Assembly: GCF_021083305.1 (NCBI RefSeq)
Contig: NZ_JAJFAY010000001.1
Coordinates: 1,922,001-1,986,000, forward strand
Direction: 5' to 3'
DNA length: 64,000 nucleotides
Origin: Haladaptatus sp. DYF46
GTDB taxonomy: Archaea > Halobacteriota > Halobacteria > Halobacteriales > Haladaptataceae
In this document: positions 51,949 to 60,051 of the stretch, one piece after another
Numbering within the stretch: the stretch's first letter is position 1
Layout of the letters: every line of letters starts with the position of its first letter
The notes under the pieces: generated by a model
What the model was told of the DNA's origin: nothing
The model's database searches: none
Seen by the model: only the letters and a program-made list of their open reading frames with translations
Made by a program: the position numbers and the translations under genes

Positions 51949-52638
51949 ATGCGCGTGCTTCGTGGTCGAGCGGAGACCCGTGACGAGGACCGACAGGTCA
52001 CCGCCGCGATGCTCACGGAAACGGCAGACGCGGGGGAACCTTCGGTTCGCGTCTGGGCGCCACATCGGCAGATAGCGTTCGGACGGCGGGACGCCCGCGC
52101 CGAGAAGTACAACGTGGCGAAATCGGTCGCTCGGGCGTGCGATTTCGAACCGCTCGAACGGAGCGTCGGCGGCCGTGCCGTCGCGTACACCGGAAGCACG
52201 ATGGCGTTCGCCAAAACGGTTCCACTCTCGGACATGCGAACCGGGATGGAGGAACGCTACGCCGAGACGTCCGAGGCGCTCCAACGTGCGTTCTGGCGAC
52301 TCGGCGTTCCGGCCCAGCGCGGCGAACCCGAAGGGTCGTTCTGTCCGGGCGATTACTCGCTCCAATGGAAGGGAAAGATCGCTGGAATCGCACAGCGGGT
52401 TCGCACAGGCGCGGCGCTCGTCTCCGGCGTCGTCATCGTCGATGACCACGAAGTTATATCGGGGGTTCTCGACCCCATTTACGCCGCCCTCGACGTGCCG
52501 TTCAACCCGAATTCCGTGGGGAGCATCGCGAAAGTCGGTGGCGACAGCGACCCGAAACTGGTCGCCGAAACCATCGAAGGGATGTTGGTCGGCGACGCGG
52601 ACGTGACGGTCGAACACGTCCGCGACCGGGAGGTTTAG
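51949..52638 (+). CDS. Lipoate/biotin protein ligase family protein
   Basis: 229 aa LplA/BirA-like fold. PSVRVWAPHRQIAFGRRDAR and ERSVGGRAVAYTGSTMAFAK match the ligase core (Gly-rich loop RSVGGRAV), and YSLQWKGKIAGIAQRVRTGA carries the catalytic Lys. Enzymes of this family attach lipoyl or octanoyl groups to 2-oxoacid dehydrogenase or glycine cleavage subunits. Which acyl group is used is unknown. It is followed 28 bp later by pyrC. Confidence 0.85.
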   Translation: MRVLRGRAETRDEDRQVTAAMLTETADAGEPSVRVWAPHRQIAFGRRDARAEKYNVAKSVARACDFEPLERSVGGRAVAYTGSTMAFAKTVPLSDMRTGMEERYAETSEALQRAFWRLGVPAQRGEPEGSFCPGDYSLQWKGKIAGIAQRVRTGAALVSGVVIVDDHEVISGVLDPIYAALDVPFNPNSVGSIAKVGGDSDPKLVAETIEGMLVGDADVTVEHVRDREV

Positions 52639-52665
52639 GACGATTCCCGGAACACTGCCGAGTAG

Positions 52666-53937
52666 ATGCTCACCATTCGGAACGCGACGCTTCCCGACGG
52701 AAGCAAGCGCGACGTTCGTATCGAAACCGACGCGGGACGGATCTCTGCCATCGGCTCTTCCCTGACGGAGTCCGGCGAGGTCGTCGACGCGACGGGAAAA
52801 CTGCTGTTGCCCGGTGCAATCGACGCGCACGTTCACTTCCGTCAGCCCGGCTTTTCGCACAAGGAGACGTGGGAGACGGGAAGCAAGAGCGCCGCCGCGG
52901 GCGGCGTGACGACCGTCGTCGACCAACCCAACACCGATCCGCCGACCATCGACGCCGCGTCGTTCGACGTCAAAGCCGAACTCGCCGCGGAATCGTACGT
53001 GGATTACGGCATCAACGGCGGCGTCACACCCGACTGGAACCCCGACGAACTGTTCGAAAAGCCGATTCTCGCGCTCGGCGAGGTGTTTTTGGCCGATTCG
53101 ACCGGGAAGATGGGGATCGAAGCGGACCTGTTTCGGTCGGCGGTCGAACGTGCCACGGACGAATATCTCGTCGTGACTGTGCACGCGGAGAACGCGGATC
53201 TGTTCGATTCGGACGCGAAGTCGCGTGACGATGCGGACGCGTGGAGCGCCTACCGCACGGCGGAGGCCGAAGCGGACGCCGTCGAACGGGCCTGTGAAAT
53301 CGGCACCGACCTCGGCGCGCACCTACACATCGCACACACCAGTACGCCGGAGGGAATCGACGCGGCGGCCGAGGCGGGTGCGACCTGCGAAGTGACGCCC
53401 CATCACCTGTTCCTCTCGCGCGACGACCTCGACGAACTAGGGACGTACGGCCGCATGAACCCGCCGCTTCGGAGCGAAGAGCGCCGGGAGGAAGTCTTCG
53501 CCCGCGTCGCGGACGGAACGGTCGACATGATAGCAACCGACCACGCACCCCACACCAGCGAGGAGAAGGACGCGGATATCTGGAACGCACCGAGCGGAGT
53601 GCCGGGCGTCGAAACGATGCTTCCCCTCCTCTTGGAGGAAGCCCGCAAGGGCACCCTCAGCTACGAGCGCGTCGCCGAACTCACCACTTACAACCCCGCG
53701 ACGGTGTTCGGCCTGCCGCGGAAGGGCCGTATCGAGGAAGGACGGATGGCGGACCTCGTTCTCGTGGACCCCGACGCGACCCGCGAGATTCGCGCGGACG
53801 GCCTTCACACGAACTGCGATTGGACGCCGTTCGAGGGATGGACGGGCGTGTTCCCGGAGATGACGATGGTACGCGGAACCGTCGTCTTCGAGGACGGCGA
53901 GTTCGGCGAGAACGTCGGGGAAAACGTTCGCGCGTAG
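52666..53937 (+). CDS. pyrC: Dihydroorotase
   Basis: 423 aa amidohydrolase of de novo pyrimidine synthesis. Metal ligands HVHF in LPGAIDAHVHFRQPG (51-65 region), metal-site residues in TVHAENADL and HIAHTSTPEG, and catalytic D in MIATDHAPHT are present. It interconverts carbamoyl aspartate and dihydroorotate. The close spacing to the ligase gene upstream and the nucleotidyltransferase downstream (37 bp) suggests one transcript. Confidence 0.94.
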   Translation: MLTIRNATLPDGSKRDVRIETDAGRISAIGSSLTESGEVVDATGKLLLPGAIDAHVHFRQPGFSHKETWETGSKSAAAGGVTTVVDQPNTDPPTIDAASFDVKAELAAESYVDYGINGGVTPDWNPDELFEKPILALGEVFLADSTGKMGIEADLFRSAVERATDEYLVVTVHAENADLFDSDAKSRDDADAWSAYRTAEAEADAVERACEIGTDLGAHLHIAHTSTPEGIDAAAEAGATCEVTPHHLFLSRDDLDELGTYGRMNPPLRSEERREEVFARVADGTVDMIATDHAPHTSEEKDADIWNAPSGVPGVETMLPLLLEEARKGTLSYERVAELTTYNPATVFGLPRKGRIEEGRMADLVLVDPDATREIRADGLHTNCDWTPFEGWTGVFPEMTMVRGTVVFEDGEFGENVGENVRA

Positions 53938-53973
53938 CCCAAAAAATATCATCCCGCGTGAAGAATCGGGAGT

Positions 53974-54684
53974 ATGCAAGCAGTCCTCCTCGCCGCCGGG
54001 AAGGGAACCCGACTGCGACCGTTGACCGACGAGAAACCGAAAGCGCTGGTCGAAGTCGCCGGGAAACCGATTCTCACGCACTGTTTCGAAACCGTGGTCG
54101 AACTGGACGCGGAGGAGTTGGTCGTCGTGGTCGGCTACGAGGGCGACGAGATCCGGGAGCGATACGGGAAGTCGTTCTCCGACGTGCCGATCACGTACGT
54201 TCGGCAGGACGAGCAGTTGGGAATGGCCCACGCGCTTCTGCAAGCCGAACCGTACGTCGACGGCGATTTTATGTGCGTGGACGGCGACTGCGTGATTCGG
54301 TCTGACCTCGAACCGTTAGTCGAACGCCAACGGGAGGACGGAGTGGACGCAGTACAGCACGTCGAACGCGTTTCGACCGAAGAGGCACGCGTCAAGGCCA
54401 TCTGCGATGTCACCGACGAGGGGGAGCTTCTGGGAATCGAGAAGGAACCCGAGGATCCGCCGGAACCGAGTCTCATCGCGGCGGGGTTCGCCGTTTACGG
54501 TCCGGCGATGTTCGACGCGTGTGCGGAGACGGAACTGTCGGTGCGCGGCGAGTACGAACTCGCGGAGTCGATTCGGCGGTTCGTCGCCGACAACAGGATG
54601 CTGGTGATGCGAGCGGACGGGTGGTCCGTGAATATCAATACGCCGGAGGAACGGGAAACGGCCGAACGACGGCTTCGACAGTGA
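53974..54684 (+). CDS. Sugar-1-phosphate nucleotidyltransferase
   Basis: 236 aa. MQAVLLAAGKGTRLRPLTDE and KPKALVEVAGKP are the NTP-transferase signature (GxGTRLRPLT...PK), with FMCVDGDCVI the metal-binding DxD-like loop. It makes an activated sugar (UDP-, dTDP- or GDP-sugar) from a sugar 1-phosphate, probably feeding surface glycan synthesis. It lacks the C-terminal acyltransferase beta-helix of GlmU. Substrate unknown. Confidence 0.88.
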   Translation: MQAVLLAAGKGTRLRPLTDEKPKALVEVAGKPILTHCFETVVELDAEELVVVVGYEGDEIRERYGKSFSDVPITYVRQDEQLGMAHALLQAEPYVDGDFMCVDGDCVIRSDLEPLVERQREDGVDAVQHVERVSTEEARVKAICDVTDEGELLGIEKEPEDPPEPSLIAAGFAVYGPAMFDACAETELSVRGEYELAESIRRFVADNRMLVMRADGWSVNINTPEERETAERRLRQ

Positions 54685-54753
54685 GCGGTGGGGTGGAGGA
54701 AGTGCATCGGAGCCATCACGATTAGGCATGACGATGTCGATAGGTGACGTGAT

Positions 54754-55383
54754 ATGCCGGGGGAAAACGCGGTGGAGATACCGGTCGATTCGGTTCGACT
54801 GGAGGGAAACCTGCACCTCCCGACCGACGGGGACGGCATCGTCCTGTTCGCGCACGGGAGCGGGAGCAGTCGGAAGAGTCCGCGAAACAACTTCGTCGCC
54901 GAGCGACTCCGCGAGTTCGGCCTCGGGACGCTCCTGTTCGACTTGCTCACGGAGGCGGAAGACGAGATATACGCGAACCGCTTCGATATCGGACTGTTGA
55001 CCGACCGTCTCGTCGCGGTAACGGAATGGGTGGAACGTCGCGCGGAAACCGAGGAGTACCGTCTCGGCTACTTCGGGTCGAGTACGGGGGCCGCCGCCGC
55101 GCTTCGCGGCGCGGCACGTCACCCGGAAATCGGCGCAACCGTCTCGCGCGGCGGGCGTGTGGACCTCGCCGCGGACGCACTGGACGACGTGACGGCACCC
55201 ACGCTGTTCATCGTCGGCGGTCTGGACACCGACGTACTCGAACTGAACCGCGAGGCCTACGACCGATTGTCCTGTGAGAAACGCCTCGAAGTCGTGGATG
55301 GTGCGGGACACCTGTTCGAAGAACCGGGAGCGCTGGAATCGGTCGCGACGCTCGCGGGGGAGTGGTTCTCCTCACGACTTTGA
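54754..55383 (+). CDS. Dienelactone-hydrolase-like alpha/beta hydrolase
   Basis: 209 aa. The nucleophile elbow is GYFGSSTGAAAALR (Ser in GSSTG), with the acid in FIVGGLDTDV and catalytic His in DGAGHLFEEPG. FAHGSGSSRKSPRN is the oxyanion-region HG motif. It is a small cytosolic hydrolase, substrate unknown. It is the last gene of the plus-strand run starting at the lipoate-ligase-like gene. Confidence 0.85.
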   Translation: MPGENAVEIPVDSVRLEGNLHLPTDGDGIVLFAHGSGSSRKSPRNNFVAERLREFGLGTLLFDLLTEAEDEIYANRFDIGLLTDRLVAVTEWVERRAETEEYRLGYFGSSTGAAAALRGAARHPEIGATVSRGGRVDLAADALDDVTAPTLFIVGGLDTDVLELNREAYDRLSCEKRLEVVDGAGHLFEEPGALESVATLAGEWFSSRL

Positions 55384-55416
55384 TACAGGTGTGCCGGTCG
55401 CTTCGCGCTGTTCGTG

Positions 55417-55644
55417 TCAGGAAAGGAAAAACGGGACGAGCGCGAGCAGCAAGCCGAGGAGAACACAGAGCAGTCCATAGGTCTGATATCGAGCGACGCC
55501 GAATCCGCCGAGTTCGCCGTGCGAGGCGACGGCGACCGATTGTCTGATTTCGAACATTTCTCGCGGCTTAGCTGTCACGATAATGCCGATACCGGCGAAT
55601 ATGATGCCCGCAAGTAGCGATTCGAGCACGACCATACCAGCCAC
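55417..55644 (-). CDS. Small membrane protein, two helices
   Basis: 75 aa (ATG 55635 is an alternative start). Hydrophobic segments are VVLESLLAGIIFAGIGIIVT near the N-terminus and YGLLCVLLGLLLALVPFFL near the C-terminus, separated by a polar loop. It lies just downstream of the dpp operon and on the same strand. No known function. Confidence 0.65.
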   Translation of the reverse strand: MAGMVVLESLLAGIIFAGIGIIVTAKPREMFEIRQSVAVASHGELGGFGVARYQTYGLLCVLLGLLLALVPFFLS

Positions 55645-55674
55645 AAGAATGATATATGGTAAAACATTTGCGGC

Positions 55675-56031
55675 TCAGTATGCCGCACGTAAGACGAGCG
55701 TCATCACGGTCACGCCGAGCATGGCACCAGCGCCCAGACCGCCGATGACCGTCATGGCCTCACGGGAGTCGGCCTCGGTCCATCCCGTGTTCGCGTCGAG
55801 ATACTCCTGTGCGTTTTCCACCGCGCTCCCCGCGAACACAGATCCCGACCAGCCGAGAACGGCGAATCCGAACGCCAGCGCGGCGACGGCGAAGGTTTTC
55901 CGGCTAGCGAACGAAACCGTCCCGCCCGTGGCGACCACGAGCGCGATTCCAATGCCACCGAGCACGAACCCGATGGCACCGAATCGGGAAACGAGGAGAA
56001 CGCGGGGACGCAGATAGCCGACGAAATCCAT
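55675..56031 (-). CDS. Membrane protein coupled to the dipeptide permease genes
   Basis: 118 aa with about three hydrophobic helices (GAIGFVLGGIGIALVVATGG, TFAVAALAFGFAVLGWSGSV, GGLGAGAMLGVTVMTLVL). Its ATG overlaps the DppC stop codon (56031), so it is translationally coupled to the ABC transporter operon. It is not a standard Dpp subunit and is of unknown role. Confidence 0.7.
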   Translation of the reverse strand: MDFVGYLRPRVLLVSRFGAIGFVLGGIGIALVVATGGTVSFASRKTFAVAALAFGFAVLGWSGSVFAGSAVENAQEYLDANTGWTEADSREAMTVIGGLGAGAMLGVTVMTLVLRAAY

Positions 56032-56957
56032 CAGTCCACGGCTTCCCGCATCCGCGGGTCGAGCGCGTCACGCATCCCGTCGCCGAGGAGGTTGAATCCC
56101 AACACCGTTACGGCGAGGAAGAGACCGGGGAAGAACGACCACCACCACGCGCTCGGAACGCTGAACAGGCCGTGCTTGACGCCGTTCGAGAGCATCAGCC
56201 CCCACGAGGGCGTTCCGGGGTCGGCACCGAACCCGAGGAACGACAGCGCCGCGAGGTCGAGGATGGCGAGGCCGAAGTTGAGCGTACTCTGCACCGTAAT
56301 CGGCGCGAGGCAGTTCGGAAGGACGTGACGGACGAGCACGCGCGGGTTCTTCGCACCCAACGCCACCGTCGCGTCGATGTACTCGTCTTCGAGGACCTTG
56401 AGCGCCGCTCCGCGCACGACACGGGCGAACCGCGGCGTATAGACGAGAGTCAGCGCGGCGACTGCACGCCACAGTCCCCATTCATCGGGGAACACCGCGA
56501 CCAGTGCGAGCGACAGCAGCAGGGACGGAAACGCCAGCAGGATGTCCATCGTCCGCATGATGACGTTGTCCGTCAGGTCGCTGTAGTACGCCGCGACGAC
56601 GCCGAGACCGACACCGAGAACCGTCGAGGCGACGACCGTCACGGTTCCGAACAGCATGGCGTACCACGCGCCGTAGAGGACACGCGGGAAAATGTCCTGT
56701 GACTGCAGGTTGGTCCCGAAGGGATAGGTTTCACTCGGAGCGTGGAGACTCGGTTGGATACCGATTTGTGACTGTTTGATGGCCGCGAGGTCGATGGTCA
56801 CTCTCGCGTACACCGCCACCACGAGTATGAAGAGGATGATGGTGAGACCGGTGACTGCGAGCCGATTCGACAGGAGTTCGGAGAGGAACGGCGAGGCCCG
56901 CAGGCGTTCGAAGAACCCGCGAGAGACCGTTTCACTGTTTTCCGTTTGCGTGCTCAT
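56031..56957 (-). CDS. dppC: Peptide ABC transporter permease (DppC type)
   Basis: 308 aa. An N-terminal helix precedes a five- to six-helix BPD permease domain with the EAA loop GAALKVLEDEYIDATVALGAKN and the segment LPNCLAPITVQS. DppC pairs with DppB to form the channel for di/oligopeptides or related nickel/peptide solutes. It overlaps dppB by ATGA (56954-56957). Confidence 0.92.
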   Translation of the reverse strand: MSTQTENSETVSRGFFERLRASPFLSELLSNRLAVTGLTIILFILVVAVYARVTIDLAAIKQSQIGIQPSLHAPSETYPFGTNLQSQDIFPRVLYGAWYAMLFGTVTVVASTVLGVGLGVVAAYYSDLTDNVIMRTMDILLAFPSLLLSLALVAVFPDEWGLWRAVAALTLVYTPRFARVVRGAALKVLEDEYIDATVALGAKNPRVLVRHVLPNCLAPITVQSTLNFGLAILDLAALSFLGFGADPGTPSWGLMLSNGVKHGLFSVPSAWWWSFFPGLFLAVTVLGFNLLGDGMRDALDPRMREAVD

Positions 56958-57967
56958 TGTTGGATCCTCGGATCGAGATAGGAATAGGTGATGTCGACGA
57001 ACAGGTTGACGAGGGTGAACAGGAGCGCGAACGTCAACACGGTGCCCTGCACCACCGGGAAGTCACCGGCTTCGATGGCTTTCACCAGCATGGTTCCGAT
57101 ACCGGGAATACCGAAGACGGTTTCCGTCAGCACCGCGCCGCCGAGCAGGGTGCCGAACTGGATGCCGATGACCGTCACGACCGGAATCAGCGCGTTGCGG
57201 AAGCCGTGTTTCAGCATCGTGATTTTCGTTCCCTGCCCCTTCGCGCGGGCGGTTCGGATGTAGTCCTGGCGCACGACTTCGAGCATGGACGAGCGCATCA
57301 TCCGCGAGATGAGCGCCATCGAGTAAATCCCGATGACGAGGGAGGGCAGTATCAGGTGCATGGCCGCCGACTGAAACGCCGCGAAGTTTCCGTTCAACAG
57401 CGTATCGACCGTGATGAGGCCGGTGACGAGGTTGATGCTGTACTCCGAGGCGATACGGCCGCTCGGCGGGAAGACGTGCAGTACCTGGGCGAAGAGGAGA
57501 ATGAGAAGCGGACCGCTCCAGTAAATCGGGATGCTGATTCCGGTCAGCGCGCCGATTCGGGTGAAGTGGTCGGTCACGGAATCCTGCTTGATGGCCGAAA
57601 TCACGCCGAGCGGAATGCCGAACAGGATGCCGAACAGTTGTCCGTACAGCGCCATCTCGACGGTGACGGGAAGCCTGTGCAGGAGGATGGTCGTGACCGG
57701 AACGTTCTTTCGAATCTGGTAGGACTGTCCGAGGTCGAGATGCGCCGTATCCCAGAGGAACTGTCCGTACTGGACCCAAATAGGCTGGTCCAACCCCATT
57801 TCGTGGCGGACCTGACGAACGAACGCTTCCGAGGCCCGTTGACCTGCGACCGCGCGTGCGGGGTCGCCCGGCGAGAGTTGGAGAATGGCGAAAACGAACG
57901 TCGCCACCCCGAGCAGCACGGGAATAAGTAGCAACAGACGTTTGATAACGAACCGCTTGGATATCAT
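56954..57967 (-). CDS. dppB: Peptide ABC transporter permease (DppB type)
   Basis: 337 aa. FVIKRLLLLIPVLLGVATFV is the typical first helix. The EAA loop MLEVVRQDYIRTARAKGQGT and VTVIGIQFGTLLGGAVLTET identify the DppB/OppB class. It lies 51 bp after the substrate-binding protein gene and overlaps dppC. Confidence 0.93.
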   Translation of the reverse strand: MISKRFVIKRLLLLIPVLLGVATFVFAILQLSPGDPARAVAGQRASEAFVRQVRHEMGLDQPIWVQYGQFLWDTAHLDLGQSYQIRKNVPVTTILLHRLPVTVEMALYGQLFGILFGIPLGVISAIKQDSVTDHFTRIGALTGISIPIYWSGPLLILLFAQVLHVFPPSGRIASEYSINLVTGLITVDTLLNGNFAAFQSAAMHLILPSLVIGIYSMALISRMMRSSMLEVVRQDYIRTARAKGQGTKITMLKHGFRNALIPVVTVIGIQFGTLLGGAVLTETVFGIPGIGTMLVKAIEAGDFPVVQGTVLTFALLFTLVNLFVDITYSYLDPRIQQ

Positions 57968-58018
57968 CTACTTCAATCTCAAACGTCGGGGGGTCAAAAA
58001 AGACTCGTTACCGTAGTC

Positions 58019-59734
58019 TCAGTTGAGTTTAACGAGACGCAGGTACGGACCGCTGATGGGTGCGAGTTTGAATCCGCTGACGCTGTTGTGGACGCCGCGG
58101 AGGTCCTTCGCGTGGTCCATGAACACCCACGGCGCTTCGTCGTGAGCGATCTTTCCGGCCTGTTTGTACTTCTTCTTCCGCGCCGCGTTGTCGTAGGTCA
58201 CTTGCGCGTCCTCGACGAGCTTCATGAAGTCCGTGTTCGCCCATCCGGCGACGTTGAGCGTGTTGAAGTTCTCGGCGTCGAAGCTGACCCAGTCCTGTCC
58301 GTCCGGAACCTTGTCGATGGAGACGCCGGGGTGGAGCAGCGCGTAGTGGAAGTTGTCCGGGTCGGCGTTGTCCGTCATCCATCCGAGGAAACACGCGTCG
58401 TGCTTCCCGGTTTCCGTGTAGGTGAGGAACGGGTCGAACGCCTGCTGGTTGATGGTCACGTCGATGCCCACCTGGTTCAGGTTGGACTTGACGGTCTGGG
58501 CCGCCTGAATCGGACTCGGGTTGTAAGTGCGGGGATTCTTGAACGTCGCCAACTCGAAGGAGAAGCCGTCGCCGTAGCCCGCTTGCTTGAGCAGTTTCTT
58601 CGCCTTCTCCGGGTTGTACTCGTACGGACTGAGGCTGTCGTTGTACCCCATCACGCTGCTCGGAATCGGCTGGTTCGCCTGCTTCGCGATGCCCTTGAAG
58701 ATGGTGTCGACGATGGCCTTCGTGTTGATGGCGTGGCTGATGGCCTGACGGACCTTCTTCTTGCGGAAGGCCTCGACCTTCGCCATGTTGAACGCCATGT
58801 AACCGATGTTGATACCCGCGTCGGAGACGAGTTCCGCGTTGCTCGACTTCTCGACCTGCTGTGAGGACTGTGCGCCGAGGCCGTCGATGATGTCGGCGTC
58901 GCCAGAGTCGAGCGTCTGTGCGCGGGACGTGTTGCTTCCGACGACGGTGAACACGACTTCGTCCACGTGGGGACCGTCTCCCCAGTAGTCCGCGTTCTTT
59001 TCGAGGCGGACGCGGTTGTTGCTCGTGTCCCAGTTCTTCAGTTTGAACGGACCGGTGCCGACGGGGTCGGATTTGAGCTTTGTGCCCTTCTCCTCGATGG
59101 CTTTCTTCGAGTGAACCGCGGAGACGAACATCGCGAGGTTCGGGAGGATGGGCGCGTACTTCTTCTCCAAGTTGATTGTCAGTTTGTGGTCGCTCGCCGC
59201 TTCCACGTTCTTGACGACGCCGAGCGTGTACGGGCCGTAGGAGGAGGCGTACTTCTTGCCGGGGTAGTGTTTGTAGCTCTCGTCCACGAACCGGCGATAG
59301 GTGGCCACGAAGTCGTCCGCGGTGAAATCCTCGCCGTTGTGAAATTTCACGTTCTTGCGGAGGTCGAGCGTGACCGTCTTGCCGTCCACGTTCCAGTTCG
59401 TCGCGAGCCCTTCCGTGAGGGAGGTCTTACCGGGTTTGAACGCGATGAGGGTGTCGTACAGTTGGTTCGTGACCTTCGCGACTTCGCCGCTCGTCGAGTT
59501 CTGGAAGTCGAGGGACCCCGAACTGCTGCCGCGGGCGTAGGTGAGGGTGCTGCCCGAACTGCCGCTCCCATCACCGTTACCATCGCCGCTTCCGTCCCCG
59601 CTGCCGTCGCCGGAGCCGGTGGTTTCGTCGTCCGTACTGCCGCCGATACAACCCGCGAGTGTCGCTGCCGCGGCCGCGCCGCCAGCAGCTTTGAGGAAAC
59701 TACGTCTGTCAGTTACTCTGTCGCGTGACGCCAT
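58019..59734 (-). CDS. dppA: Peptide ABC transporter substrate-binding lipoprotein (family 5)
   Basis: 571 aa. The Tat signal (RRSFLKAAGG) ends at lipobox LAGC (C29). A Gly/Asp/Ser repeat linker (about 40-60) tethers the SBP_bac_5 domain, seen in LTYARGSSSGSLDFQNSTSG and DLRKNVKFHNGEDFTADDFV. It binds peptides or another oligomeric ligand outside the membrane and delivers them to DppBC. It is the first gene of the dppABC block; the ATPase gene is 318 bp upstream. Confidence 0.93.
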   Translation of the reverse strand: MASRDRVTDRRSFLKAAGGAAAAATLAGCIGGSTDDETTGSGDGSGDGSGDGNGDGSGSSGSTLTYARGSSSGSLDFQNSTSGEVAKVTNQLYDTLIAFKPGKTSLTEGLATNWNVDGKTVTLDLRKNVKFHNGEDFTADDFVATYRRFVDESYKHYPGKKYASSYGPYTLGVVKNVEAASDHKLTINLEKKYAPILPNLAMFVSAVHSKKAIEEKGTKLKSDPVGTGPFKLKNWDTSNNRVRLEKNADYWGDGPHVDEVVFTVVGSNTSRAQTLDSGDADIIDGLGAQSSQQVEKSSNAELVSDAGINIGYMAFNMAKVEAFRKKKVRQAISHAINTKAIVDTIFKGIAKQANQPIPSSVMGYNDSLSPYEYNPEKAKKLLKQAGYGDGFSFELATFKNPRTYNPSPIQAAQTVKSNLNQVGIDVTINQQAFDPFLTYTETGKHDACFLGWMTDNADPDNFHYALLHPGVSIDKVPDGQDWVSFDAENFNTLNVAGWANTDFMKLVEDAQVTYDNAARKKKYKQAGKIAHDEAPWVFMDHAKDLRGVHNSVSGFKLAPISGPYLRLVKLN

Positions 59735-60051
59735 ACGCCAGTGTGGTCACATGTTCTATATAAACATACCGGACCAATAGTAACGAATACGTGAGTGGAA
59801 AAAAGGATAAAATCGAAATCTGACATCGATTCCACAACAGTTAGCGAATTAACCGCAGCTTCGTGAAGCTATCGTTGTTTTTTAGCCGTGAAAGCTAGAT
59901 TCAAAATAGAGACCGAGATGGGTTCGAAGTGGTTCCCATCTGGGTCGTTTTCGACCACGGGAAGCGACTTCGCGTGGACTAAAAACGTCCGGAAATGACC
60001 AGACTGGTGAGTCGATGTACAACGATGGTGAGTGAAGGGAGGAAAGACGAC
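59735..60051. other. AT-rich intergenic region between dppDF and dppA
   Basis: About 317 bp between two minus-strand genes. It contains the promoter of dppA at its left part (AT-rich TATATAAAC near 59757-59765) and no coding frame or repeat that I can support. Its presence implies dppABC can be transcribed independently of the fused ATPase gene. Confidence 0.45.
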